DNA from: Pseudorhodobacter antarcticus
GTDB taxonomy: Bacteria > Pseudomonadota > Alphaproteobacteria > Rhodobacterales > Rhodobacteraceae
Length of the DNA stretch: 64,000 nucleotides
Direction: 5' to 3'
Assembly: GCA_945860375.1 (NCBI GenBank)
Contig: CAMAQR010000003.1
Coordinates: 62,001-126,000, forward strand
Shown: positions 17,765-27,087 of the stretch, one piece after another
Layout of the letters: each line of letters starts with the position of its first letter
Position numbering within the stretch: position 1 is the first letter of the stretch
Notes under the pieces: model-generated
Told to the model about the DNA's origin: nothing
The model's database searches: none
Seen by the model: the letters and a program-made list of their open reading frames with translations, nothing else
Position numbers and translations under genes: made by a program

Positions 17765-19729
17765 TTACGCCCGGTTCATGCGGTTTGCGATCAGGTCCTC
17801 GACGACCGAGGGGTCGGCAAGAGTCGAGGTGTCACCCAAGGCGCCATAATCGTTCTCGGCAATCTTGCGCAGGATGCGGCGCATGATCTTGCCCGAGCGG
17901 GTTTTCGGCAGACCGGGGGCCCATTGGATCAGATCTGGCTTGGCAATCGGGCCAATCTCGGTGCGGACCCAAGCCTCAAGCTCTTTGCGCAAAGCGTCAG
18001 TCGGTTCCACGCCGTTCATCAGGGTGACATAGGCATAGATGCCCTGACCCTTGATGTCATGCGGATAGCCGACAACAGCGGATTCTGCGACCTTCGGGTG
18101 GGCGACCAGCGCGGATTCAACTTCTGCCGTGCCCATGCGGTGACCCGAGACGTTGATGACGTCATCGACGCGGCCAGTGATCCAGTAATAGCCATCGGCA
18201 TCGCGGCGGCAGCCGTCGCCGGTGAAGTAATAGCCGCGATACTGGCTGAAATAGGCCTCTTCAAACCGCGCATGATCACCCCACAGCGTGCGCATCTGGC
18301 CCGGCCAACTGTCAGCGATGCACAGCACACCGTCGGTTTCCAGCGCGTCCTGCACTTGGGCGGTGGCCGGATCCAGAATGATCGGCTTGATGCCAAAGAA
18401 CGGCAGGGTGGCCGAACCGGGCTTTTGCGGGATGGCACCCGGCAAAGGCGTGATCAGGTGGCCGCCGGTTTCGGTCTGCCAGAAGGTGTCAACGATCGGG
18501 CATTTGCCCTTGCCGACATGGGTGTTGTACCAGTTCCAAGCCTCGGGGTTGATCGGCTCGCCCACCGAACCCAGCAGCTTCAGCGACGACAGGTCGTGCT
18601 TTTCAACCCATTCGGCTCCCATGCCCATCAAAGACCGGATGGCGGTCGGGGCGGTGTAGAACTGGCTGACCTTGTGCTTGGCGCAGACTTCCCAGAATCG
18701 ACCTGCGTCCGGATAAGTCGGCACCCCTTCGAACATGATGGTGGTCGCACCATTGGCCAGAGGGCCGTAAATGATATAGCTGTGGCCCGTAACCCAGCCC
18801 ACGTCTGCGGTGCACCAGAACACATCGCCGTCATGGTAATCAAAAGTCAGCTGTTGCGTCATCGCAGCATAGACCAGATAGCCGCCGCTGGTGTGAACCA
18901 CACCCTTTGGCTTGCCGGTGGAGCCCGAAGTGTAAAGAATGAACAGCGGGTCTTCGGCGTGCATTTCGACATAGGCGCAATAGGGTTTGGCTTGCGCCAT
19001 CTCGGCCTTGACGTCGAAATCGCGACCTTCGGTCCAGCTGGTCTGATCGCCGGTGTGCTTGACCACAAGGCATTTCACCCGGTCATCGCAATGCAGCAAG
19101 GCCGCATCCGTGTTGGCCTTCAGCGCGGTTTTCTTGCCGCCACGCGGCGCGAAGTCGGAAGTGATGACAAGCTTGGCTTCGGAATCATTGATCCGGTTGC
19201 CCAAGGCGTCGGGCGAGAAGCCCGCGAAAACGATGGAATGGATGGCCCCGATCCGGGCGCAGGCCAGCATGGCATAAGCGGCTTCCGGGATCATCGGCAG
19301 GTAGATCACAACGCGGTCACCGCGCCCCACGCCATGCGACTTCAGCACATTGGCCATGCGGCAGGTGTTTTCCAGCAGTTGGGCATAGGTGATGTGCTGG
19401 GCGGGGGTGGTCGGGCTGTCAGGTTCCCAGATGATCGCGGTCTGGTTGGCGCGATCGACCATGTGGCGGTCGATGCAGTTGGCGGAAACGTTCAGAGTGC
19501 CGTCTTCATACCATTTGATCGAGACGGAACCAATTTCGAAGCTGGAGTCTTTGACCTTGGTGTAATCCTTGATCCAGTCAATCCGCTTGCCCTGCGCGCC
19601 CCAGAATGCGTCGGGATCGGCAACTGACGCCGCGTACATGCTGGCATAGCCTTCGGCATTCACATGCGCTGATGCGATGAAGTCCTTGGACGCAGAATAG
19701 ACGCCCGGTGTTTGTCCGGTCTCTGCCAT
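17765..19729 (-). CDS. acs: Acetyl-CoA synthetase
   Basis: A 654-residue AMP-forming acyl-CoA synthetase, the usual Acs length, converting acetate, ATP and CoA to acetyl-CoA. Visible motifs are the A3 P-loop [21 protein letters not shown] (acetate-pocket region with the Trp that restricts chain length), [20 protein letters not shown], and the C-terminal [12 protein letters not shown] whose lysine is the site of regulatory acetylation. The start MAETGQ follows an AGGAAAG site; the longer open frame adds 22 unlikely residues. It is first in an acs-adk-MHS transporter operon ended by the terminator at 15031. Confidence 0.95.
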   Translation of the reverse strand: MAETGQTPGVYSASKDFIASAHVNAEGYASMYAASVADPDAFWGAQGKRIDWIKDYTKVKDSSFEIGSVSIKWYEDGTLNVSANCIDRHMVDRANQTAIIWEPDSPTTPAQHITYAQLLENTCRMANVLKSHGVGRGDRVVIYLPMIPEAAYAMLACARIGAIHSIVFAGFSPDALGNRINDSEAKLVITSDFAPRGGKKTALKANTDAALLHCDDRVKCLVVKHTGDQTSWTEGRDFDVKAEMAQAKPYCAYVEMHAEDPLFILYTSGSTGKPKGVVHTSGGYLVYAAMTQQLTFDYHDGDVFWCTADVGWVTGHSYIIYGPLANGATTIMFEGVPTYPDAGRFWEVCAKHKVSQFYTAPTAIRSLMGMGAEWVEKHDLSSLKLLGSVGEPINPEAWNWYNTHVGKGKCPIVDTFWQTETGGHLITPLPGAIPQKPGSATLPFFGIKPIILDPATAQVQDALETDGVLCIADSWPGQMRTLWGDHARFEEAYFSQYRGYYFTGDGCRRDADGYYWITGRVDDVINVSGHRMGTAEVESALVAHPKVAESAVVGYPHDIKGQGIYAYVTLMNGVEPTDALRKELEAWVRTEIGPIAKPDLIQWAPGLPKTRSGKIMRRILRKIAENDYGALGDTSTLADPSVVEDLIANRMNRA

Positions 19730-20390
19730 TGGTCTTTCCTCCATTTTTGAACAGCCTGACAGGCTGACCACCCCGGCCCGCGCAAATAAGCGCACGGCCC
19801 CCCATTTCCACGATCTTAGCGGAAGTGTAAAAAAAATGCTAACTCTAATTGTAGTATAAGTTTTCGTGTAAATTACTTTACAGTATGAGCGGTCAATTTT
19901 GTAAATCTCGGAAAAGTGACTGGGAAATTACGCACCTGGGGGCATCCGCATCTTGAAAAGCAAAATCAGGTCCGGTTGTTGCAGGGCTGCACAACCCAAA
20001 CGCGCCTGAAACAGAGTGTCACAGCTCTGCGGCCTGCTGTCCAGATCAGCCCGCGCACGGGGCCTGCCGGGTGCGGCGCTGCCACAAGGCCCAGCTGAGT
20101 CTCACTGTGATTCCAAGGAGCATGACAAAGGCAGCGACTGTCGGCAAAACCTGCGCTCGGAAGGGGGCCGGATCCTAAAGCCCGCCCGCCAGCGCCATCG
20201 TCCGCACCCGTTGTGACCGTCCCAACCCACCGTACCCTACATCGTAGCCATCGAGATGACACGACGATTGCTTTCGTTGAGCCGTAGCACAGGGGCCTTC
20301 GCGTGGTCGATTGTACAGAAATACCCGGACCCCAACAAGCGGCGCGGCGCAAGGGTGGTCCGGGGGTCACATCAACCGAAAGTTTGACTG
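19730..20390. other. acs upstream region
   Basis: About 660 bases with no supported gene. The first 170 bases upstream of acs (19810-19900) are clearly AT-rich compared with the neighbourhood, including a run AAAAAAATGCTAACTC and TAGTATAAG, and must hold the acs promoter. The remainder is GC-rich with shadow frames only. The response-regulator gene ends at the right border. Confidence 0.55.
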
Positions 20391-21113
20391 CTAACGTCCG
20401 CGCAGCCAGTGCTGCAATTCAGCCTCGGCCTTCTCCAATGCGCCGTAGTTCAGCAGCTTGCGCAGCATGGCCACTGTCACCGCCCTTGCCCGCAAGTTGA
20501 ACGCGGTGTCCTCGCGCGCCGATTCAGCGGCGTGATGCACGTCAAGTTTGCTGTAAATTTGCTGCAATCGGTTCTGCACCGACCGCAGCGACAGGTGCCT
20601 GCGGTCTGAAATCGCCCTGTCGGTCATGCCAAGCGCGATGTCCATCAGGATTTCATATTCGGAATCACTGAACCCCGAGGCTTGGGCAAAACTGCGCTGC
20701 TGCATGCCGCGCACTTCGTTGTCGATCACGCATTGGTTTTCGATGAAAATGCTGCGCAGTGCCAGTTTCAGCCGTTCCTCTGACGTGGATTTCAGTACGT
20801 AGCCATAGGCGGCGCCATTCGGCACGATCCGGCTGACGCCGCGCACATACGCCTCGTCGGCATAGTTCGACCAGAACAGGATGCGGGTGTCGGGGCGTTC
20901 GCGCCAGATCGTGCGCGCGGCCTCGATGCCGTTGCGGGCGTTCATCTGCAGGTCCATCACGATATGGGCTGACCGATGGGTGCGCGCCAGCGCCTCGCCT
21001 TGCTGGCCATTCTCGGCCTCATAAATCGTGCTGCATTCCGGCAGTGCGGCCTTGACCTGTTCATGCAGATAAGACCGGTGCAGCGGATCATCCTCGACAA
21101 TCAAAACGTCCAT
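20391..21113 (-). CDS. LuxR/NarL-type response regulator
   Basis: A 240-residue response regulator. The receiver domain (residues 1-120) has the acidic pair in VEDD, the phospho-Asp in VMDLQMN, and the conserved Lys in VLKST. A LuxR-type helix-turn-helix (about 150-215) contains FSDSEYEILMDIALG and SVQNRLQQIYSKLDV. The start MDVLIV has an AAGGGG site 6 bases upstream. It follows the histidine kinase by 11 bases in the same direction and is clearly its partner. Candidate targets are the divergent sugar ABC operon at 22652 and the downstream acs operon; neither is proven. Confidence 0.9.
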   Translation of the reverse strand: MDVLIVEDDPLHRSYLHEQVKAALPECSTIYEAENGQQGEALARTHRSAHIVMDLQMNARNGIEAARTIWRERPDTRILFWSNYADEAYVRGVSRIVPNGAAYGYVLKSTSEERLKLALRSIFIENQCVIDNEVRGMQQRSFAQASGFSDSEYEILMDIALGMTDRAISDRRHLSLRSVQNRLQQIYSKLDVHHAAESAREDTAFNLRARAVTVAMLRKLLNYGALEKAEAELQHWLRGR

Positions 21114-21124
21114 CGCCAGCCCCT

Positions 21125-22360
21125 TCATTCCGCAACCAGTAATGCAGGCTGCGCGCGCGGCAGCACGATGCCCACGCTGGTGCCTGCGCCGTTCAGCCCA
21201 GCCGCCATAGTGCAGCGCGCCGAAATCAACCGCGCCCGCGTTTTCATGTTGTTGATGCCGCTGCCGATGCGAGGGCGCTTCTTGACGATACCCTTGCCGT
21301 CGTCACTGACCGCAAGCGAAATCTGGGTGGGCGTCGCCGCCAGTTGCACCGAAATCTGGCCAGCTTCGGCATGACTGACCGCGTTGTTGATCGCCTCTTG
21401 TGCGATGCGATACAAGGCGACGCTGATCGTGGGTTCCAAGCCGTCAAAGGCACCGCTGGAATCATCCTCCAAGGTCCATCTGATGCTTTGTCCAGAATCG
21501 CGTATGGCCCGGTCCAGATGATGTTCCACTGCATGCGCAAAGCCAAACAGCAACAGCAACGACGGCTTCGCCTGTTCGATGATCTGCCGCAAATCCTGCA
21601 TGCAGCGGTGCAGGCCGCGGGTGATCGGTTCCAGCGCTTCGGCAGGGGCGGGGCCATCATGCGGCAAGCGTTCCAGATGACGGGTCAGCCGGGTCAGATC
21701 TGCCAAGGTCTGGTCGTGCAGGTCCATGCCGATGCGTTGGCGTTCGCTTTCCAGCGCCTCGGTCAGCTTCAACGCGCCCAATCGCAAGCCCTCTTCGCGC
21801 GCCCGCGCTGCCGCTTCGATGATGGCCGACCGTTGCGCCTGTTCGGCGGACCGCAGGGCGAAGAAGTAGGGCGACAGCAGATCAGCAATGTAACGCGCGT
21901 GCCGCACGTCTTGCGCGTCGTAAGCCCCGGCACGTTGCAAAGACGCGCTGAAGGCACCAATCACTTCGCCATGCACCATCATCGGGACATGGATGCGCGC
22001 GCGCAGGCCGTGGTCGTGGATCGGCTTGTAGAATCCGCCTGCAAACTGAAAGCGCGGGTCGGTGCAGGCATCTGTCGTCAGAATGTGATCCACCTCGCCC
22101 TGCAACAGCGCCCGGATCGGGCTGTTGGCAATCGGTGCGTGCGGTTGATTGCCCCAATCGGTTTCGATCCCGCTTTCGTAGGCGGTGTGAAACTGTCCAT
22201 CCTGCCGCAGAATGCACACATCCAAATGGTCATGCGGTAAAATCTGGGCGATCTCGGTGGAAACCGCGCGAATGGCCGAGCGGAAATCCAGCTGCCCGGC
22301 CAGCAAGCGTGAAATGCTGAAAAGGTGGTTCAACAAGGCAACCGGAGAAGTTTCAGCCAT
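21125..22360 (-). CDS. GAF-domain sensor histidine kinase (HisKA_3 / NarX class)
   Basis: A 411-residue soluble sensor kinase with no transmembrane helix. A GAF domain occupies roughly residues 15-170. The HisKA_3 dimerisation region carries the phospho-His in RQRIGMDLHDQTLADL (H-D-x-x-x-Q type). The ATPase has QEAINNAVSHA (N box), VSDDGKGI (G1) and GSGINNMKTRA (G2). It senses a cytoplasmic signal, presumably a small molecule bound by GAF, and phosphorylates the adjacent LuxR regulator. The start MAETSPV has a GGAGGA site. It is divergent from the ABC binding-protein gene with a 291-bp shared upstream region. Confidence 0.9.
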   Translation of the reverse strand: MAETSPVALLNHLFSISRLLAGQLDFRSAIRAVSTEIAQILPHDHLDVCILRQDGQFHTAYESGIETDWGNQPHAPIANSPIRALLQGEVDHILTTDACTDPRFQFAGGFYKPIHDHGLRARIHVPMMVHGEVIGAFSASLQRAGAYDAQDVRHARYIADLLSPYFFALRSAEQAQRSAIIEAAARAREEGLRLGALKLTEALESERQRIGMDLHDQTLADLTRLTRHLERLPHDGPAPAEALEPITRGLHRCMQDLRQIIEQAKPSLLLLFGFAHAVEHHLDRAIRDSGQSIRWTLEDDSSGAFDGLEPTISVALYRIAQEAINNAVSHAEAGQISVQLAATPTQISLAVSDDGKGIVKKRPRIGSGINNMKTRARLISARCTMAAGLNGAGTSVGIVLPRAQPALLVAE

Positions 22361-22459
22361 TTTGCGTCCTCCGCCAAGGCGACCCGCGCGCGGGTGCCCC
22401 ATATATAGAACCATGACAGAAGAACCCTGCCAGACCTACAGCATCCTGCGCAATCCGGT

Positions 22460-22493
22460 TGCGGGAACCCGCAGAGTTTTGGGGAAATCCCGC
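22460..22493. promoter_or_regulatory. Two tandem inverted repeats between sensor kinase and sugar ABC operon
   Basis: The first is TGCGGG-AA-CCCGCA (6-bp arms, 2-base spacer). The second, 8 bases further on, is GGGA-AA-TCCC followed by GCA, so both share a GGGA-like half and a CCCGCA tail. They sit about 160-190 bp upstream of the binding-protein ATG and about 100-130 bp upstream of the kinase ATG. The similar size and spacing suggest a paired binding site, possibly for the LuxR regulator or another sugar regulator. Confidence 0.45.
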
Positions 22494-22651
22494 AAACGAG
22501 CTGCCTGAAAAACCCTATACAGGTTGGGTCTTCTCACCCATCCTGAGGACCTGAGTGGAGGAACCTCAGCAGGACCACAAGCGGAATTCGGTCGCCCTGA
22601 CGGGTGGCTATTCAAAGCTGCCAAACGTGCAGCACACCTAGGGAGAGAGAC

Positions 22652-23662
22652 ATGAACACCAGAACGATGTTGCTGGCCTCGGCCACGATCCTTGCCGTGG
22701 CAATGCCCGCCTTGGCAGAAACTTCGGCCAAAAAGATCGCACTTTCAAACAACTATGCGGGTAACTCGTGGCGTCAGGCCATGCTGACCAGCTGGGAAAA
22801 GATCACCGGCCCGGCTGTGGCCGATGGCACCGTAGCCGCCGCTGACGCCTTCACCACCGCCGAAAATCAGGCGACCGAGCAGGCCGCGCAAATCCAGAAC
22901 ATGATTCTGCAGGGCTATGATGCCATTGTCATCAACGCAGCCTCGCCGACCGCTTTGAACGGTGCCGTGAAAGAGGCCTGCGATGCGGGCATCACCGTGG
23001 TGTCCTTTGACGGTATCGTCACCGAGCCTTGCGCCTGGCGTATTGCGGTGAATTTCAAGGAAATGGGCCGCAGCCAAGTGGAATACCTTGCGGGCGTGCT
23101 GCCTGCAGGCGGCGAATTGCTGGAAATCCGCGGGCTGGCAGGCGTGTTTGTTGATGACGAAATCTCGGCGGGCATCCACGAAGGCGTGGCGCAGTTCCCG
23201 CAGTTCAAGATCGCGGGATCGGTTCACGGGGACTGGGCGCAAGACGTGGCGCAAAAGGCCGTCGCCGGTATCCTGCCGTCGCTGCCCGAAATCGTCGGCG
23301 TTGTGACCCAAGGCGGCGACGGTTATGGGGCGGCGCAGGCGATTGCCGCCACCGATCGCAAGATGCCGACCATCGTCATGGGCAACCGCGAGGACGAACT
23401 GAAGTGGTGGAAAGAGCAGAAAGATGCGAGTGGGTACACCACCATGTCGGTGTCGATTGCCCCCGGCGTCTCAACCTTGGCTTTCTGGGTCGCTCAGCAG
23501 ATCCTCGATGGCAAAGACGTGCCCAAAGACCTGACCGTGCCGTTCCTGCGCATTGATCAGGACAACCTTGAGGCCAATTTGGCCAACACCCAGGCTGGCG
23601 GCGTGGCCAACGTCGAATACAGTCAAGCCGATGCGATTGCCGTGATCGACGGCGCGAAGTAG
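22652..23662 (+). CDS. Sugar ABC transporter substrate-binding protein (ribose/RbsB-like family)
   Basis: A 336-residue periplasmic binding protein with a clear Sec signal peptide (MNTRTMLLASATILAVAMPALA, cleavage after ALA). The mature protein begins a type-I periplasmic-binding fold with IALSNNYAGNSWRQAM and the D-A-I-V-I-N-A-A-S-P motif of the peripla_BP_4 group. A GGGAGAGAG site precedes the ATG. It is the first gene of an importer operon (binding protein, ATPase, two permeases, SMP-30 lactonase). The ligand is likely a monosaccharide, sugar lactone or polyol; it cannot be read from sequence. Confidence 0.9.
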   Translation: MNTRTMLLASATILAVAMPALAETSAKKIALSNNYAGNSWRQAMLTSWEKITGPAVADGTVAAADAFTTAENQATEQAAQIQNMILQGYDAIVINAASPTALNGAVKEACDAGITVVSFDGIVTEPCAWRIAVNFKEMGRSQVEYLAGVLPAGGELLEIRGLAGVFVDDEISAGIHEGVAQFPQFKIAGSVHGDWAQDVAQKAVAGILPSLPEIVGVVTQGGDGYGAAQAIAATDRKMPTIVMGNREDELKWWKEQKDASGYTTMSVSIAPGVSTLAFWVAQQILDGKDVPKDLTVPFLRIDQDNLEANLANTQAGGVANVEYSQADAIAVIDGAK

Positions 23663-23668
23663 CACCGT

Positions 23669-23694
23669 GTCCGCGCGATCCCTATCGCGCGGAC
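23669..23694 (+). promoter_or_regulatory. Intercistronic hairpin after the binding-protein gene
   Basis: A perfect 11-bp stem (GTCCGCGCGAT / ATCGCGCGGAC) with a CCCT loop starts 6 bases after the binding-protein stop and has no U tract. Such hairpins stabilise the binding-protein mRNA or partly terminate transcription, giving more binding protein than ATPase. It also overlaps the alternative upstream GTG start of the ATPase, which argues against that start. Confidence 0.75.
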
Positions 23695-23756
23695 AACCAG
23701 ACCTGCCCCTTGCCTCCTATGGGGCGGGTCCCTTTGATTTGAATGCGGAAACCGCC

Positions 23757-25205
23757 ATGCCCCTGCCGACCCAAGCCGTGCTGGAAGTCGCCAACGCCGC
23801 TGTGCGCTTTGGCGAAGTGCGCGCGCTGGATGATGTGTCGCTGGCGATCCTGCCGGGTGAATGTATCGGTCTGGTTGGCCACAACGGCGCCGGAAAATCG
23901 ACCATTGTTTCGGTGATCAATGGCGGCCTGAGCCCACAGCAAGGCACGATTTTCAGCGATGGCGCCCGGCTTGCGCCCTATGGCATCGGCGTGGCGCGCA
24001 GTCGCGGCGTGCGCTGTGTGTTTCAGGAACTGTCGCTTTGCCCAAACCTGTCGATCATCGAGAACACCCGGATCATGCACAGCACTTTGGGCGGTTTTGG
24101 CTGGCGCGCCCGTGCAGCCAGCATCATCGCCGCCAGTCTTGACGCAATCTTTCCCGGCCATGGGATTGAGGTGTCCGGTCCGGTCGGCACGTTGTCCATC
24201 GCACAGCGCCAAATGGTTGAGATTGCCATGGCGTTTTCCGATGCAGGCCAGCCGCCGCGTCTGGTGATCCTTGACGAGCCGACCTCTTCGCTGGACGCAG
24301 GCCTTGCCGCGCAGCTTTTGGCGCATGTGCGGCGGTTTGTGGCCGCTGGTGGGGCGGTCATTTTGATTTCCCACATGCTGAACGAAATTCTGCAAACCGC
24401 CAGCCGCATCGTGGTGATGAAAGATGGCAAGATCGTCGCCGAACGGCCTGCAGGCGGCTTTGATCATGCCGGATTGGTGGAGGCGATGGGCAGCGCGGTG
24501 CCGCATCAAGCCACCGCCCGCCGCAGCACCGCCGCGACGGTTCCGGTGCTGGAATTGGCCCTGCCGCAAGGTCAACCCTTTCGCGCCTGCAGGGGTGAGG
24601 TGGTGGGCCTTGCCGGGCTTGGTGGCCACGGCCAAACCCGGATGTTGTTGGCCCTGTTTGATCGTCACAGCCCGCAATGGTGGCCGCGCCGCAATCCTGC
24701 CGTGACTTTCGTCGCCGGAGATCGGCGTGAGAATGGCATATTCGAGCTGTGGAGCATCCTGAAAAACATGACTGCTGGCGCCCTTGGTGATCTCGCGCGC
24801 CGGGGCCTGTTGCAAGAGGCAGCCGAAGTCGCGCGCGGGGAAGACTGGAAATCGCGGATCGCAATTCGCACCCCCGACATGAACAACCCGATCCTGTCGC
24901 TGTCGGGCGGCAATCAGCAAAAGGTGCTGTTCGCCCGCGCCTTGTCCACCCGCGCGCCGGTGGTTCTGATGGATGACCCGATGCGCGGCGTCGACGTTGG
25001 CACCAAGCGGGAGGTCTACGGCATGATCCGCGCCGAGGCCGAGGCGGGCCGTACCTTTGTCTGGTACTCCACCGAGATGGAGGAAATGCAATTGTGCGAC
25101 CGTGTCTATGTCTTCCGCGAAGGGGCCATCGTGGCGGAGCTGACCGGCGATGCAATATCGGAACACAACATTCTGCGCGCGTCGTTCAAGGCGGAGGCGG
25201 CATGA
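23757..25205 (+). CDS. Sugar ABC transporter ATP-binding protein (RbsA-like, two NBDs)
   Basis: A 482-residue tandem ATPase of the ribose/xylose class. The first nucleotide-binding domain has Walker A GHNGAGKST, a diverged signature (SIAQRQMVEIAMAF) and Walker B LVILDEPTSSLD. The second lacks a real Walker A (the loop is GLGGHGQT) but keeps the signature LSGGNQQKVLFARAL and MDDPMRGVD, as is normal for RbsA-type proteins. The ATG at 23757 was chosen; an upstream in-frame GTG at 23667 lies in the intercistronic hairpin. The stop overlaps the first permease start by 4 bases. The second-half domains are shorter than in E. coli RbsA. Confidence 0.9.
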   Translation: MPLPTQAVLEVANAAVRFGEVRALDDVSLAILPGECIGLVGHNGAGKSTIVSVINGGLSPQQGTIFSDGARLAPYGIGVARSRGVRCVFQELSLCPNLSIIENTRIMHSTLGGFGWRARAASIIAASLDAIFPGHGIEVSGPVGTLSIAQRQMVEIAMAFSDAGQPPRLVILDEPTSSLDAGLAAQLLAHVRRFVAAGGAVILISHMLNEILQTASRIVVMKDGKIVAERPAGGFDHAGLVEAMGSAVPHQATARRSTAATVPVLELALPQGQPFRACRGEVVGLAGLGGHGQTRMLLALFDRHSPQWWPRRNPAVTFVAGDRRENGIFELWSILKNMTAGALGDLARRGLLQEAAEVARGEDWKSRIAIRTPDMNNPILSLSGGNQQKVLFARALSTRAPVVLMDDPMRGVDVGTKREVYGMIRAEAEAGRTFVWYSTEMEEMQLCDRVYVFREGAIVAELTGDAISEHNILRASFKAEAA

Positions 25206-26143
25206 AACTTTCGGCCGACACTTTGCGCCTTGTGGTTCCGGTGGCGTCACTTTTGCTGTTGCTTGCGGGGGTTTTCTACCTGCAGCCCCGCGCCATGAGC
25301 TATATGGGCCTGAACCTGCTGTTCAACCTTGCGGTGCCGATCGCGCTGGCGACCATTGCGCAGATGCTGATCATGGCGGTGAATGATCTTGATCTGTCGA
25401 TGGGCACTTTCGTCAGCTTTATCGCCTGCGTTGCCGCCACCTATTTGCACGACACGCCGTTGCTCGGGGTAATGATCCTGTTGGCCGCCATCGCGGTTTA
25501 CGCGCTGATGGGGGTGATCATCTATGTGCGCGACCTGCCGTCCATCGTCGTTACCTTGGGGATGAGCTTTGTCTGGGCAGGCCTTGCCGTTCTGATCTTG
25601 CCTGCACCGGGTGGCACTGCACCGGCATGGGCGCGGGCGGTGATGATTTCAAAACCGCCGCTGGTGCCGATGGCGATTGTTGCCAGCGTCTTGCTGGCGG
25701 TGTTTGCCCATCTTTTGATCATGCGGTCCTCGTTTGGCGTCTTGATCCGGGGGGTGGGGGGCAACCAGCGCTCGGTCCAGCGCGCGGGTTGGTCAATCGT
25801 TGTGGCGCGTGCCTCGGCCTATGCCTTGGCCGCCAGTTTCGCCGTGGCCGCGGGCATCTGCTTGGTCGGCCTGACCACCAGCGCCGACGCCAACATCGCG
25901 CTGCGCTACACGCTTTTGTCGATTGCCGGTGTGATCCTTGGCGGGGGTGAGTTTACCGGTGGCCGGATTTCCCCGATTGGCGCGGTGATCGGCGCGCTGA
26001 CGCTGACGCTGGCGGGGTCGTTCCTGTCATTCTTGCGCATCTCGCCGGATTGGCAAATTGGGGCGCAAGGTGGGATATTGATCATCGTGCTGGCGCTGCG
26101 GTTGCTTTTGAACCGGCTGGAAAGCAAAGGTGGGTCCGCATGA
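25202..26143 (+). CDS. Sugar ABC transporter permease 1 (RbsC-like)
   Basis: A 313-residue inner-membrane permease with about eight to ten hydrophobic helices and the BPD_transp_2 hallmark NDLDLSMGTFVSF, near the ATPase-coupling region. It is typical of ribose/xylose permeases. Start and stop overlap the neighbouring genes by ATGA, indicating translational coupling. Two different permease genes in one operon imply a heterodimeric channel. Confidence 0.9.
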   Translation: MKLSADTLRLVVPVASLLLLLAGVFYLQPRAMSYMGLNLLFNLAVPIALATIAQMLIMAVNDLDLSMGTFVSFIACVAATYLHDTPLLGVMILLAAIAVYALMGVIIYVRDLPSIVVTLGMSFVWAGLAVLILPAPGGTAPAWARAVMISKPPLVPMAIVASVLLAVFAHLLIMRSSFGVLIRGVGGNQRSVQRAGWSIVVARASAYALAASFAVAAGICLVGLTTSADANIALRYTLLSIAGVILGGGEFTGGRISPIGAVIGALTLTLAGSFLSFLRISPDWQIGAQGGILIIVLALRLLLNRLESKGGSA

Positions 26144-27081
26144 AAATGCTTTTCACCAAGCCGTGGATTTGGTCTTTCGTCGCCGCACTTTCGGTGTGGC
26201 TTGCCACCATTGGGGTGACCGGCGGTGCATCGACGGTCGGTTTGAGCCAAGCCGCGCTGACCTTCGCCGCCTTCTCGGTGCTGGTCGGCATTGGCCAGAT
26301 GTTCGTGATCACGCTTGGGCCGGGCAACATTGACCTGTCGGTGCCTGCCACCATGACGCTGTCAGGCACGGTGGCGTTGAAGTACATGGATGGTGCCAAT
26401 GGCCTGATCCTGCACGGTCTGGTCATTGCCATCGCGGTCGGCATCGCGGTCGGCGTGTTGAACTACGCGCTGATCAAGGCGCTGCGCATCCCTCCGATCA
26501 TCGCCACCCTGTCGATGAGCTTCGTTGTGCAATCCGCCGCGATCTGGACCAACCGCGGACTGCGCATCAAGCCGCCGCAAGTGCTGGCCGATTTCACCAC
26601 GCAGACCAGTTTCGGCATCCCCAATATCGCCCTGCTGGCGCTGCTGATTTCGTTCATAGCTTGGGTGTTGCTGCACCGCACGCCCTATGGCCGCTGGATC
26701 GCCGCCATCGGCCAAAGCCTGCCCGCCGCCCGCATGGCTGGTATTGCGGTCGATGGCAATCGCTTTGTCACCTACCTGCTGTGCGCCGTTCTTGCTGCGG
26801 TTTGCGGTTATCTTCTGGCCTGCTTTTCAGGGGGGGCTGCGTTGAACATGGGGACCGAGTATCTGCTGATGTCGATTGCCGTGGTGGTGATCGGCGGCAC
26901 TGCGGTGGCTGGCGGCGACAGCAATGTGCCGGGGATCTGGGGCGCGTCGCTGTTCATGTTTCTGGTGGTGTCAATGCTGAACACCTACGGTCTTGGGGCC
27001 GGGGTTCGTCTGATCATGACCGGGGTCATCATCATCACCGTCATTTTGCTGGCCAGTGGCCGCAAAGCCAACATCCGCTAG
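26140..27081 (+). CDS. Sugar ABC transporter permease 2 (RbsC-like)
   Basis: A 313-residue paralogue of the preceding permease. It is hydrophobic throughout, with the family motif LGPGNIDLSVPATM and the conserved C-terminal SIAVVVIGGTAVAGGDSNVPG block. The ATGA overlap couples it to permease 1. The lactonase gene follows after 6 bases with its own AGGAAAG site. The two permeases diverge enough to be distinct subunits rather than a recent duplication. Confidence 0.9.
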   Translation: MKMLFTKPWIWSFVAALSVWLATIGVTGGASTVGLSQAALTFAAFSVLVGIGQMFVITLGPGNIDLSVPATMTLSGTVALKYMDGANGLILHGLVIAIAVGIAVGVLNYALIKALRIPPIIATLSMSFVVQSAAIWTNRGLRIKPPQVLADFTTQTSFGIPNIALLALLISFIAWVLLHRTPYGRWIAAIGQSLPAARMAGIAVDGNRFVTYLLCAVLAAVCGYLLACFSGGAALNMGTEYLLMSIAVVVIGGTAVAGGDSNVPGIWGASLFMFLVVSMLNTYGLGAGVRLIMTGVIIITVILLASGRKANIR

Positions 27082-27087
27082 GAAAGT

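Noticed and set aside
15118..19627. Very long plus-strand open frames opposite the MHS transporter, adk and acs
   Set aside because: His/Arg/Gly-rich shadow translations; the minus strand carries well-known enzymes with intact motifs.
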